DNA from: CAYUAG01 sp964554015 | GTDB lineage: Bacteria > Zhuqueibacterota > QNDG01 > CAYUAG01 | NCBI GenBank assembly: GCA_964554015.1 | Contig: CAZKMO010000158.1 | Coordinates: forward strand, 1 to 7,761 | DNA length: 7,761 nt | Direction of reading: 5' to 3' | Shown here: piece after piece, positions 1 through 6,799 of the stretch | How positions within the stretch are numbered: the first letter of the stretch is position 1 | How the letters are laid out: each line of letters begins with the position of its first letter | Program-made: the position numbers and the translations under genes | The notes under the pieces: model-generated | Told to the model about the DNA's origin: nothing | Seen by the model: only the letters and a program-made list of their open reading frames with translations | Database searches by the model: none

Positions 1-677
1 GCCCCGGTTTGGTGATAGATGACAGCTTTGGGTTGAGAGACGATCTTATATCCGGCTAAAAGCATGCGCCAATTAAGATCTATTTCCTCCATATGGGCAA
101 AAAAATCTTCCTCCAAGAGCTTAACCTTTTCCAATACCGATCTTCTCAGTAATACTGCTGCTCCGGTAGCCCAAAAAATTTTTCTGGAATCATCATATTG
201 ACCCTGATCCTTCTCCATGGTATAAAAAACTCTACCTCGGGCAAAAGGATATCCAAAAATATCAATTTCACCCCCGGCTGCACCGCAATAATCAAATCGA
301 TCCGGATGTTGAATAGAAAGAATTTTGGGTTGTACTGCCGCAATTTTGTCATCCCTATCCATTACATCCAGCAATAATGATAACCAGTCTGGTTCCACTG
401 TTGTATCATTATTTAGTAAAACGACATACTTACTATTACATGATTTGATACCAATATTACATCCCCCGGCATAACCCAAATTCTTATTGTTCTGTATTAT
501 ATTAACTTCCGGAAATTCAGTTTTTACCATATGTAAACTATTATCCTGAGAACCATTATCAACTATTAACACCTCAAAATCTTTACATTGTGTAGTTTGT
601 AATGATTTCAAACAACGTTTGAGAATCTCCTCACCATTATAGTGAGGTATGATAACTGTTATTTTCGGAGTCGGCAT
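1..677 (-). CDS. Family 2 glycosyltransferase (WcaA/rhamnosyltransferase-like), 3' end outside window
   Basis: This is a cytoplasmic GT-A-fold glycosyltransferase that would move a sugar from a nucleotide-sugar donor to a growing glycan. From the ATG at 677 the frame stays open to the left edge, giving 225 residues and lacking the C-terminus. It opens with ITVIIPHYNGEE (6-17), then VDNGSQD (39-45), NKNLGYAGGCNIG (64-76), the DXD-equivalent LLNNDTTVEPDW (87-98, Asp91), ATGAAVLLRRSVLEKV (170-185) and the acceptor-side signature FFAHMEEIDLNWRMLLAGYK (192-211, probable catalytic acid pair near Glu197/Glu198 and Asp200), followed by a conserved YHQTG. This pattern matches the COG1216 type and not dolichol/polyprenol-phosphate-mannose synthase. 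The start lies 7 bases past the stop of the upstream gene and has no good Shine-Dalgarno site, so translational coupling is likely. Donor and acceptor cannot be told from sequence; an O-glycan, LPS or capsule is possible. Confidence 0.92.
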   Translation of the reverse strand, partial: MPTPKITVIIPHYNGEEILKRCLKSLQTTQCKDFEVLIVDNGSQDNSLHMVKTEFPEVNIIQNNKNLGYAGGCNIGIKSCNSKYVVLLNNDTTVEPDWLSLLLDVMDRDDKIAAVQPKILSIQHPDRFDYCGAAGGEIDIFGYPFARGRVFYTMEKDQGQYDDSRKIFWATGAAVLLRRSVLEKVKLLEEDFFAHMEEIDLNWRMLLAGYKIVSQPKAVIYHQTG

Positions 678-684
678 GGTATGA

Positions 685-3381
685 TTAATTTTCCGATTTC
701 AATTGCTTGACTGCATTAAGCCTATCTTGAAGAACAGTAGCATCTGGATACCGCTGCAGTACTTCCTGGAGTAATTCTATTTCCTTATCGTATTGTTTGG
801 AAAGTTCATAAACTCTGATGAGTTCCATAATAATATCCGGATTATTAGGATAGTTTCTATATACCTCCATTAATATTTCTTCCGCTGTATCCCAGTCTTT
901 TAATCCCTGGGCAGTTTCACTTCGATTAATAGCTCTGTCTACATCAGAAATTTTTATATCCTCTCTGAAATGGAGCAGTTGCTGCTCAGCTTCCGGCTCC
1001 AAACCTACTCTTCTATAAAGCTCTGCAGCCCGCAGAGCAAGTGCTTTATGTGTATACGGTATTACTTTAGCTGGCATTACTCTGGACATTGTTTCCATAG
1101 TTTTAATTGCTTGTTCCTTATTATCATCGGAGAGATAGGCATAGGTTAATTGAATAAAAGCGGATCTGTAATTCTGGAGAAGATTAATAGTATCATCATT
1201 ATAATACACATCAGGATTATTTAAATTGCGATATTTAAACTTATTTAAAAGATTCTGGGAGAGAATTTCCGGTTTTATCTCCGCCCTTCTGCTGAATGGT
1301 ACAACCTTATAGGCCAGACCGTCCATACGGAGATATCGCTCCAGACCAAGAAGATTATCCCTGGCAACCGTAACCGCAAAATAAACCGGCCGCTTCCAGT
1401 TAACCTTTTCTAAAATTCGCAGTATCATAATATCCTGTACCCTGAGAACCTGGGGTCTATCTTCGGGAAAAGTGGGTGACAGAGTAAATACCAATTTCTT
1501 GGGCACATCAGATAAATCAATATTTTTATTCTCTTCTTTCAAGCTTTCCCATTCTTCTCTTCTTGTACTATTATTAATTGATATGGAAAATTGCTTGGTT
1601 TCCCATCCAACATATGATATTCCTTCAATCTGTTCATCACTTAATTCTATGTCAATTTTGGGGTTCTGATCTCGAAGCTGCTTAATATACCAGGGGGTAT
1701 TTAACAGTGATAAATTAACAATTCTTATATCATTACGAATACCTTCAACCTCTTGCAAATACCAGAGAGGGAAAGTATCATTATCACCATTGGTAAAAAT
1801 AATGGCATCATCTTCGCAGGATTGTAAAAGATTATAGGAATAATCCCAGGCAATGTAATTACCTCTGCGGCTATGACTATGATGGTTAAAAGCAAACATA
1901 TTTAGGGGAACTGCGATAAAAAGTAGCAGAGAAAAAATTATGAAACCGGGTTTTTTAAACTTTTGCTTATTTGCCAAAAAATTCTCCACTGCTTCACAAA
2001 ATCCGGCAAAGCCAATTCCGATCCATAAGGCAAAAGCAAAAAATGCACCCACATAGGAATAATCTCGCTCTCGAGGTTGAGGATTTGGTTGGTTTAAATA
2101 AATAATTATAGCATATCCCATCAGGAAAAAAAGAACCAGTACGGCAATTGCCCGTTTTTTATCCTTAAAAAAATGATGTATTGCTCCCCATAGTCCTACC
2201 AGAAAGGGAAGTCCGTAAAGCCCACGAAAACTTATTACTTCTACAATTCTATTATGGTAATCCAGTGTAGTGCCTTTACCGATAAACTGCCAGGCAAAAT
2301 AGCGGTTAAACATAAAATTTATTTGGTAACTCCAGAAGGAGGCTTGCCGGTGTAAAAATGTTAACAGCATACTCTGTTCACCGTATTGTTTTCGGTTGAG
2401 ATAGTCACCCATAGCCTGCAAGGTAGTAGGTGTATTTTCATTAATGGGAGGATGCAGGTTAGCCCGTATATAAATCAATAGATATAAAGAATAACCGATA
2501 AATATAAGCACAGGAATGGTCCACCATATCTTAAATACCTGTTTATCTTTATAATACATGTATATGAGAGTTAGTACCAACCAGATGAGCCCGAACCATT
2601 TCAAAAAACTACCAGCTGAATTCTGGTATGAAATCATCTCATTATATCCCCTGAGTTGGCTTGGATTGTACTGATAAAACAGTATATAAAGCAAAATCGG
2701 CACCCCAATCTGCACGGTGAGCAATAAAAGAAGTTTCTTAACTGTTTCATTTTTATGAAAAAAAGCTATTAAGAGTACAAAAGGGAAAGCCAGTATATTT
2801 AACAGATGCACGCCAGTTGCCAGACCAAAGAGATAAAAAATAAACAAAATTATAAGAATACTGCCGCCCCTTTCCGAGCGCTCTTCCCAGTACATAGCAA
2901 GCCAGACAACCAAAGCGGTAAAAAACATAGAAAAAGCATAGACTTCGGCTTCCACCGCATTAAACCAGAAACTATCCGTAAAAGCAAAGGACAAACTGCC
3001 GAAAATTCCGCTGAGATAAATCACCACTCTGTCTTCCCAGGATTTTGCTTCCCCCCGCCATCTTTTTACCAGTTTTACTATAATTAAATAGGTAAACAAT
3101 ACAGTTACGGCACTTATCAGAACCGAGAAAAGATTTACTTTAAGTCCGGGATCAGAGACAATGGGCAGCATAGACATTATTCTGCCAATCAAAAGATAAA
3201 GAGGTGCTCCCGGAGGATGCATTACTCCTAAAATTCTGGAACAGGCAATAAATTCTCCGCAATCCCAGAAAGATGTTGTTGGTGCTACTGAACGTAGATA
3301 GGTTATTAAAGCGATAATAAAAACTATTAATGCACTAAAAATATGTATTTTCTTATTTAACGGCCAATTTTTTACATTCAT
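685..3381 (-). CDS. DUF2723 (TMEM260-like, putative protein O-mannosyltransferase) membrane protein, copy B
   Basis: Predicted polytopic GT-C-type glycosyltransferase of the inner membrane, 898 residues. The first membrane segment (about 14-30) leads into an outer loop with VAPTTSFWDCGEF, where Asp40 and Glu43 are the likely catalytic acidic pair, then HPPGAP (55-60) and NAVEAEVYA (141-149). About twelve membrane segments end near residue 497. PRERDYSY (436-443), GDNDTFPLWY (from 532) and the later RPVYFAVTV and YLRMDGLAYK blocks are hallmarks of bacterial DUF2723 proteins. The C-terminus from about 739 is helical and TPR-like, with repeats ending in YPNNPD and YPDA. A TTG at 3384 directly precedes the ATG at 3381; I chose ATG because GGGAG lies 8 bases upstream of it. 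The start lies 42 bases after copy A, and 7 bases separate its stop from the GT2 start, so one transcript is likely. By relation to TMEM260 it may put mannose, or another sugar from a polyprenyl-phosphate donor, on exported proteins. Acceptor and sugar are unproven. Confidence 0.93.
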   Translation of the reverse strand: MNVKNWPLNKKIHIFSALIVFIIALITYLRSVAPTTSFWDCGEFIACSRILGVMHPPGAPLYLLIGRIMSMLPIVSDPGLKVNLFSVLISAVTVLFTYLIIVKLVKRWRGEAKSWEDRVVIYLSGIFGSLSFAFTDSFWFNAVEAEVYAFSMFFTALVVWLAMYWEERSERGGSILIILFIFYLFGLATGVHLLNILAFPFVLLIAFFHKNETVKKLLLLLTVQIGVPILLYILFYQYNPSQLRGYNEMISYQNSAGSFLKWFGLIWLVLTLIYMYYKDKQVFKIWWTIPVLIFIGYSLYLLIYIRANLHPPINENTPTTLQAMGDYLNRKQYGEQSMLLTFLHRQASFWSYQINFMFNRYFAWQFIGKGTTLDYHNRIVEVISFRGLYGLPFLVGLWGAIHHFFKDKKRAIAVLVLFFLMGYAIIIYLNQPNPQPRERDYSYVGAFFAFALWIGIGFAGFCEAVENFLANKQKFKKPGFIIFSLLLFIAVPLNMFAFNHHSHSRRGNYIAWDYSYNLLQSCEDDAIIFTNGDNDTFPLWYLQEVEGIRNDIRIVNLSLLNTPWYIKQLRDQNPKIDIELSDEQIEGISYVGWETKQFSISINNSTRREEWESLKEENKNIDLSDVPKKLVFTLSPTFPEDRPQVLRVQDIMILRILEKVNWKRPVYFAVTVARDNLLGLERYLRMDGLAYKVVPFSRRAEIKPEILSQNLLNKFKYRNLNNPDVYYNDDTINLLQNYRSAFIQLTYAYLSDDNKEQAIKTMETMSRVMPAKVIPYTHKALALRAAELYRRVGLEPEAEQQLLHFREDIKISDVDRAINRSETAQGLKDWDTAEEILMEVYRNYPNNPDIIMELIRVYELSKQYDKEIELLQEVLQRYPDATVLQDRLNAVKQLKSEN

Positions 3382-3386
3382 CAAAA

Positions 3387-3394
3387 CTTCTCCC
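3387..3394 (-). promoter_or_regulatory. Shine-Dalgarno site of DUF2723 copy B
   Basis: GGGAGAAG on the minus strand. The GGAG core is 8 bases from the ATG at 3381 and only 5 from the TTG at 3384, so the ATG is the better start. Confidence 0.65.
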
Positions 3395-3401
3395 TATCAT
3401 T

Positions 3402-3419
3402 ATTAATTTCAGAATTAAT
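3402..3419 (-). other. Small AT hairpin between the two DUF2723 genes
   Basis: ATTAATT and AATTAAT form a perfect 7-base inverted repeat with a 4-base loop, just upstream of the copy B ribosome binding site. All pairs are A-T and no U-run follows, so it is not a terminator. It could modestly affect copy B translation or mRNA processing, or be chance in AT-rich DNA. Confidence 0.3.
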
Positions 3420-3423
3420 CTTA

Positions 3424-6117
3424 TTATTTATTGTTAATTTTATTTTCTACCAATTTTTTTAAGCGTTCAATTTCTTTCTTTACATAGGCATCACCAGGAT
3501 ACTGCTGGGCTAATTTATCCAGAACCTTAATGGCTTCTATATAATTTCCACTTCTCTGATAACTGCGAACCAACATCATGTATATTTCATTATCATCAGG
3601 ATATTTTTCTAAAAGCGGATAGAGTAATCTTTCCACTTGTTCCGGTACATTTAATACCCCCATATAGAAACTGGCAAGTCTCAATTTCTCATTTCTGCTC
3701 TGGTGAATTCCGGGTATCACCTGTTCCGTATAATTTTTATAATCAATCATTTTTCCTGCTTTAATATAGGTATCCACAATATAAATAGCAGCCATTTCGG
3801 ATGAAAAAGGGATAATCTCAGGAGGAATAATCTGATTCATGGCATCCAGTACCTGTATTGCTTTCTCCTTATTATTCTGTTTTATATAAAAATCAGCAAG
3901 TTGGTTAAAAGCAGTTCTATAATTTTGAATCAACTTTTGTATTCTAACATTGTAATACACTTCCGGATTATCCAGATTTTCATATTTATACTTATCAAAC
4001 AAATTATTGTTCATAATTTCGGGATCCAAATTCTGTACCGTATATGGCACCAGCTTAAACACTATGCCATCCATACGCAGATAGGAATCCAGATTCAATT
4101 TATTTTTATGGGAAACTGTTAAGGAGAAATATACAGGTCTCTGCCACTGAGTTGCATGAATAATCTGTAAGATCATAATATCCTGCACCCGTAATCCCTT
4201 AAGATTACCACTGTTTATAGTGGGTTTCAGGGTAAATTCAATATAATTTTTTACACTGTTGTATTCCTCAAGCGGCAATTGATTTTGTAGTTCATTTATT
4301 ATCTTTTCCGGAACCGGTATTTGAATCTTCTGGGATTTCCACTGCATAGGAGCAAGCTGATTAATTCTGGATTCTGATAATGGTAAAGGTATACGGGGTT
4401 CCCGATTTTTAAGCTGTTCAATATACCAAGGAGTATTAAGCAAGGAAAGGTTAACTACCCGAACATCTTTTCTAATCTTTTCGACTTCCTGTAAATACCA
4501 CAGAGGAAATGTATCATTATCTCCATTGGTAAACAAAATTGCATTAGATTCACAGGATTCTAATATGTTGTAGGAATAATCCCAGGCAACATAATTATCC
4601 GAACGGTCGTGACTCTTGAAATTAAAGGCAAACATATTAACAGGCACAGCAATAAAAAGTACTATACCCACAATGATGGTACTACCATATTTAAGTAAGT
4701 TTTTTTGCTGAATAGTCTTTATGAGGACTTCAAATACTCCAGCTGCCCCTATTCCAATCCATAAAGCAAAAGCAAAAAAAGCACCAATATAGGAATAATC
4801 TCTTTCTCTGGGTTGAGGATCAGGCTGATTGAGATAGATGATTATACCATATCCCATAATGAAAAACAAAATAAACACAGCCAGAGCTCTTTTCCAATCC
4901 CGGAAAAAGTGATGTACTGCCCCGAATAATCCAATCAAAAAGGGAAGTCCGTAAAGTCCTCTTAAGCTTATAATTTCTTTGATTCTATCTCGGGCATCCA
5001 ATGAAATTCCTTCACCTATGAACTGCCAGCCAAAATAGCGGTTAAACATAAAATTTACCTGATAATTCCAAAAATCAGCCACCCTATAAGGAAAGGTTAA
5101 TATCATACTTTGCTGACCATATTGTTTGCGGGCAAGATAATCTTTCAACGCACTCCAGGTGGAGGGATCATTTTCATTAATGGGGGGATCAAGATGTGCC
5201 CGGATATAAATCAAAAGATAGAGGGAATAGGCAACCAGGATCAAGAAAAAAATAATCCACCAATAATAAAATACTTTCTTATCTTTATAAACCATATACC
5301 CCAGGGTAAGAATAATCCAGGATAGTCCAAACCAGAGTAAGAAACTTCCTGCTCGGGCTTGATGTTCAAGCATGGCAGCATAGGAAATTTTGGCTGGATC
5401 GAACTGATAAAAAATAAAATAAAGAATAAGTGGTACAGCAGCCTGAATAGTTATGAGTAGAAACAATCTTCTTATGGTTTGATTATTATGGAAAGAGACT
5501 ATTAACAACACAAAAGGAAAGGCCAGGATATTCAAAAGATGCATTCCTACTGCAAGTCCGAATAAATAAAAAATAAAAAATATGAGAAGGATACTGCTCT
5601 TCTCTTCAGAATACTCACCCCAGCGGAGGGCCAGCCACACTACCAGGGAAGTAAAAAACATGGAAAAAGCATAAACTTCTGCTTCCACAGCATTAAACCA
5701 GAAACTATTTGAAAAAGCAAAAGCCAGGGCTCCCAAAATACTGCTGACATAGACAATAATCCGATCATCCCTATTTTCAGGCTCACCCCGCCAGCGTTTA
5801 ATTAATTGAATGATGACCAGAAAAGTAAGAAGTACAGTGGCGGCGCTGACCAGAACTGAAATTATATTCACCCGCAGGCCGATATCCTCCGCCCAGGGGA
5901 TTATACTGAACAATCTACCCAGCAGATTAAAAAGAGGTGCTCCGGGAGGATGCATTACCGAAAGCGTATAGGAACAGGCAATAAATTCTCCGCAATCCCA
6001 GAAGGAAGTAGTAGGGGCTACGGTCAGGTAGTAGATTAAAAAGGAGAATAAAAAAATAATACTGCCAATCATTAACTCTAGGCGATAATTCAATGATTTA
6101 TTACTCCATAACTTCAT
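3424..6117 (-). CDS. DUF2723 (TMEM260-like, putative protein O-mannosyltransferase) membrane protein, copy A
   Basis: First gene of the probable operon, 897 residues, paralogue of the gene that follows it. It has the same architecture: membrane segment at about 15-33, the VAPTTSFWDCGEF loop with Asp41 and Glu44, HPPGAP (56-61), NAVEAEVYA (142-150), about twelve membrane segments ending near 497, PRERDYSY (436-443), GDNDTFPLWY (from 532), RPVYFSLTV and YLRMDGIVFK blocks, and a TPR-like C-terminus from about 734. The GDNDT and PRERDYSY motifs fall at exactly the same residue numbers as in copy B. Hand alignment of residues 33-163 gives 90 of 131 identical, while the start of the TPR-like region drops to roughly a third. 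The ATG at 6117 has GGAGG six bases upstream. The gene ends in tandem TAA TAA stops. The membrane topology puts the WDCGE loop and the soluble domain on the periplasmic side, fitting modification of exported proteins. Function is inferred from the family; acceptor is unknown. Confidence 0.93.
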   Translation of the reverse strand: MKLWSNKSLNYRLELMIGSIIFLFSFLIYYLTVAPTTSFWDCGEFIACSYTLSVMHPPGAPLFNLLGRLFSIIPWAEDIGLRVNIISVLVSAATVLLTFLVIIQLIKRWRGEPENRDDRIIVYVSSILGALAFAFSNSFWFNAVEAEVYAFSMFFTSLVVWLALRWGEYSEEKSSILLIFFIFYLFGLAVGMHLLNILAFPFVLLIVSFHNNQTIRRLFLLITIQAAVPLILYFIFYQFDPAKISYAAMLEHQARAGSFLLWFGLSWIILTLGYMVYKDKKVFYYWWIIFFLILVAYSLYLLIYIRAHLDPPINENDPSTWSALKDYLARKQYGQQSMILTFPYRVADFWNYQVNFMFNRYFGWQFIGEGISLDARDRIKEIISLRGLYGLPFLIGLFGAVHHFFRDWKRALAVFILFFIMGYGIIIYLNQPDPQPRERDYSYIGAFFAFALWIGIGAAGVFEVLIKTIQQKNLLKYGSTIIVGIVLFIAVPVNMFAFNFKSHDRSDNYVAWDYSYNILESCESNAILFTNGDNDTFPLWYLQEVEKIRKDVRVVNLSLLNTPWYIEQLKNREPRIPLPLSESRINQLAPMQWKSQKIQIPVPEKIINELQNQLPLEEYNSVKNYIEFTLKPTINSGNLKGLRVQDIMILQIIHATQWQRPVYFSLTVSHKNKLNLDSYLRMDGIVFKLVPYTVQNLDPEIMNNNLFDKYKYENLDNPEVYYNVRIQKLIQNYRTAFNQLADFYIKQNNKEKAIQVLDAMNQIIPPEIIPFSSEMAAIYIVDTYIKAGKMIDYKNYTEQVIPGIHQSRNEKLRLASFYMGVLNVPEQVERLLYPLLEKYPDDNEIYMMLVRSYQRSGNYIEAIKVLDKLAQQYPGDAYVKKEIERLKKLVENKINNK

Positions 6118-6123
6118 TGATAT

Positions 6124-6128
6124 CCTCC
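6124..6128 (-). promoter_or_regulatory. Shine-Dalgarno site of DUF2723 copy A
   Basis: GGAGG on the minus strand, six bases before the ATG at 6117. It fixes the start of copy A. It is a strong consensus site, which is uncommon in Bacteroidota and so bears on the taxonomy of the window. Confidence 0.85.
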
Positions 6129-6260
6129 ATTAGGATTAGAATAAGTAAGTTACTATTATTTTAAAAATTAATCAAGAATTTTAATAAATAATTTTGATAT
6201 TTAGGTATTTATTTTGGAAAGTTTACAAAATTTAAAAATATAAGATAAATGAGGAAAATC

Positions 6261-6341
6261 ATAAGTGCAGGAATGATGGAAGATTGGAATACTGGAATAA
6301 TAAGAGACAGGAATGCTGGAATAATGGAATACTGGAATATT
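6261..6341 (+). repeat. 8-base-period tandem array, consensus GGAATANT, nested in a 40-base duplication
   Basis: GGAA starts at 6270, 6278, 6286, 6294, 6310, 6318, 6326 and 6334, all in one 8-base register; only the unit at 6302 is diverged. A higher-order duplication is also visible: 6261-6299 and 6300-6339 each start with ATAAG and end with TGGAATACTGGAATA, and agree at about 34 of 40 aligned positions with one single-base gap. The array therefore seems to have grown by an 8-base unit and then by a 5-unit block. Confidence 0.85.
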
Positions 6342-6392
6342 GAGTTTATACATCTGATAATTTTTTTCAATCTTCCAACCTTCCACCATTCC
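6270..6392. repeat. 20-base inverted repeat with 83-base spacer
   Basis: The left arm 6270-6289 (GGAATGATGGAAGATTGGAA) matches the reverse complement of the right arm 6373-6392 at 18 of 20 positions. Both differences become G-U wobbles if the minus strand is transcribed, so a minus-strand RNA could form an uninterrupted 20-pair stem, whereas a plus-strand RNA would have two A-C mismatches. The minus strand is the coding strand of the flanking genes. The loop holds the rest of the 8-base array. Confidence 0.7.
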
Positions 6393-6396
6393 ATTT
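6373..6396 (+). repeat. Second 8-base-period array (TTCCA units, inverted relative to the first)
   Basis: TTCCA starts at 6373, 6381 and 6389, three units in exact 8-base register. It is the reverse-complement orientation of the array at 6261-6341 and supplies the right arm of the long inverted repeat. Confidence 0.75.
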
Positions 6397-6478
6397 GTTT
6401 GATATTTGGAATTTGAATATTGTTATTTATCCTGTCGCTTCGTATTTTTCGTGCTTGCTACTCCTACACTACTATATG

Positions 6479-6505
6479 ACGGGATTAACAGGATGTACAG
6501 GATTT
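6479..6505. repeat. ACAGGAT direct repeat module
   Basis: ACAGGAT occurs at 6488-6494 and 6497-6503, nine bases apart, within a GACGGGATTAACAGGATG context. The reverse complement ATCCTGT lies at 6429-6435. From memory, similar phrases of the type 'aatcctgt..atcctgttaatcc' recur in intergenic DNA of many environmental bacteria; I could not check this. Confidence 0.45.
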
Positions 6506-6535
6506 GATTAATTACCCTTTCTGTGATAATCGCCA

Positions 6536-6550
6536 TTAATTTGAAATTAA
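6536..6550. repeat. AT palindrome TTAATTT-G-AAATTAA
   Basis: Perfect 7-base inverted repeat about a single central base. It lies inside a looser pair of ACCCTT (6514-6519) and AAGGGT (6549-6554). It may be an operator-like site or part of a weak hairpin; chance is possible given base composition. Confidence 0.35.
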
Positions 6551-6562
6551 GGGTCTGTAAGA

Positions 6563-6586
6563 TTACTTTTTTTTGAAAAAAAGTAA
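6563..6586. repeat. 11-base T-run/A-run inverted repeat
   Basis: TTACTTTTTTT (6563-6573) is the exact reverse complement of AAAAAAAGTAA (6576-6586), with a TG spacer. It lies immediately beyond the candidate terminator on the minus strand and its A-run supplies further U residues there. Alone it is a weak hairpin. Confidence 0.45.
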
Positions 6587-6588
6587 CC

Positions 6589-6612
6589 AAAAAAACATCC
6601 GGCAAGCCGGAT
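6589..6612 (-). terminator. Candidate intrinsic terminator of the thioesterase transcript
   Basis: On the minus strand, ATCCGG and CCGGAT pair with CTTG as loop (6597-6612), followed after one base by seven T residues (6589-6595). The stem is GC-rich in otherwise AT-rich DNA and points the right way to end transcripts coming from the thioesterase gene, whose stop is about 210 bases upstream. The stem is short (6 pairs), hence moderate confidence. Confidence 0.55.
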
Positions 6613-6625
6613 AACCACTCCCCAC

Positions 6626-6657
6626 TTCCATTATTCCACTATTCCACTTTTCCATTA
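6626..6657 (+). repeat. Third 8-base-period array (TTCCAnTA units)
   Basis: TTCCA starts at 6626, 6634, 6642 and 6650, four units in exact 8-base register. Its first 13 bases (TTCCATTATTCCA) are the reverse complement of 6317-6329 in the first array, so it can also pair with that array. The last unit leads directly into the TTTG-rich direct repeat. Confidence 0.75.
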
Positions 6658-6743
6658 GTTTGTTATTTGTAATTTTTATATTGGAATTTATTTGATATTT
6701 GGGATTTGTATATTATGATTTTTTCTTTTGTATTTTGTCTTCG

Positions 6744-6799
6744 TTATGTCTTTTGTCTTTTGTCTTATTTTATCCTTTATCCTTTTTCCTTAATCTTTT
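6744..6799 (+). repeat. 7-base-period pyrimidine-rich tract
   Basis: GTC recurs at 6748, 6755 and 6762 (TTTTGTC units), then ATCCTTT at 6772 and 6779, TTCCTTA at 6786 and ATCTTTT at 6793, again seven bases apart. The minus strand is a purine-rich run of AAGGATA and AAGACAA units. It lies just downstream of the thioesterase stop, within its predicted 3' untranslated RNA. Confidence 0.65.

Larger units (their letters stand above)
6389..6714 (+). repeat. Dispersed direct repeat, three copies of a TTTGATATTTGG module
   Basis: 6389-6422 and 6650-6683 match at 29 of 34 positions, and both start with the last TTCCA unit of an 8-base array. A further copy at 6691-6714 matches 6398-6421 at 22 of 24 positions. 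The first two copies are 261 bases apart, and the material between them includes the candidate terminator and palindromes. This looks like duplication of a composite module and not simple slippage. Confidence 0.7.

Noticed and set aside
146..352. Minus-strand ORF of 68 residues inside the GT2 gene
   Set aside because: It lies in another frame of a gene with clear glycosyltransferase motifs and has no features of its own.
1..677. GT2 as the polyprenol-phosphate-mannose synthase that would feed the DUF2723 enzymes
   Set aside because: Its motifs (LLNNDTTVEPDW and the long H-M-E-E-I-D-L-N-W block) are of the COG1216 rhamnosyltransferase type, and the synthase-type DADLSHHP-like motif is absent.
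1472..5325. Plus-strand ORFs inside the two DUF2723 genes (at 1472, 2806, 3901 and 5110)
   Set aside because: They are antisense shadows of strongly conserved proteins, without ribosome sites or recognisable domains.
6144..6173. Promoter for the operon: TTGATT, 17-base spacer, TAACTT on the minus strand
   Set aside because: The -10 matches only three of six consensus positions, and in DNA this AT-rich such pairs are expected by chance.
6201..6394. Two overlapping minus-strand ORFs of about 60 residues
   Set aside because: They are read-outs of the 8-base repeat in different frames (Ile-Pro-Xaa-Phe patterns), with no ribosome site and no family character.
6423..6605. Minus-strand ORF of 60 residues
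   Set aside because: It begins inside the candidate terminator hairpin, passes through AT palindromes and has no Shine-Dalgarno site or recognisable motif.
6261..6657. CRISPR array
   Set aside because: Units are 8 bases and contiguous, with no 25-40 base repeats separated by unique spacers and no cas genes.
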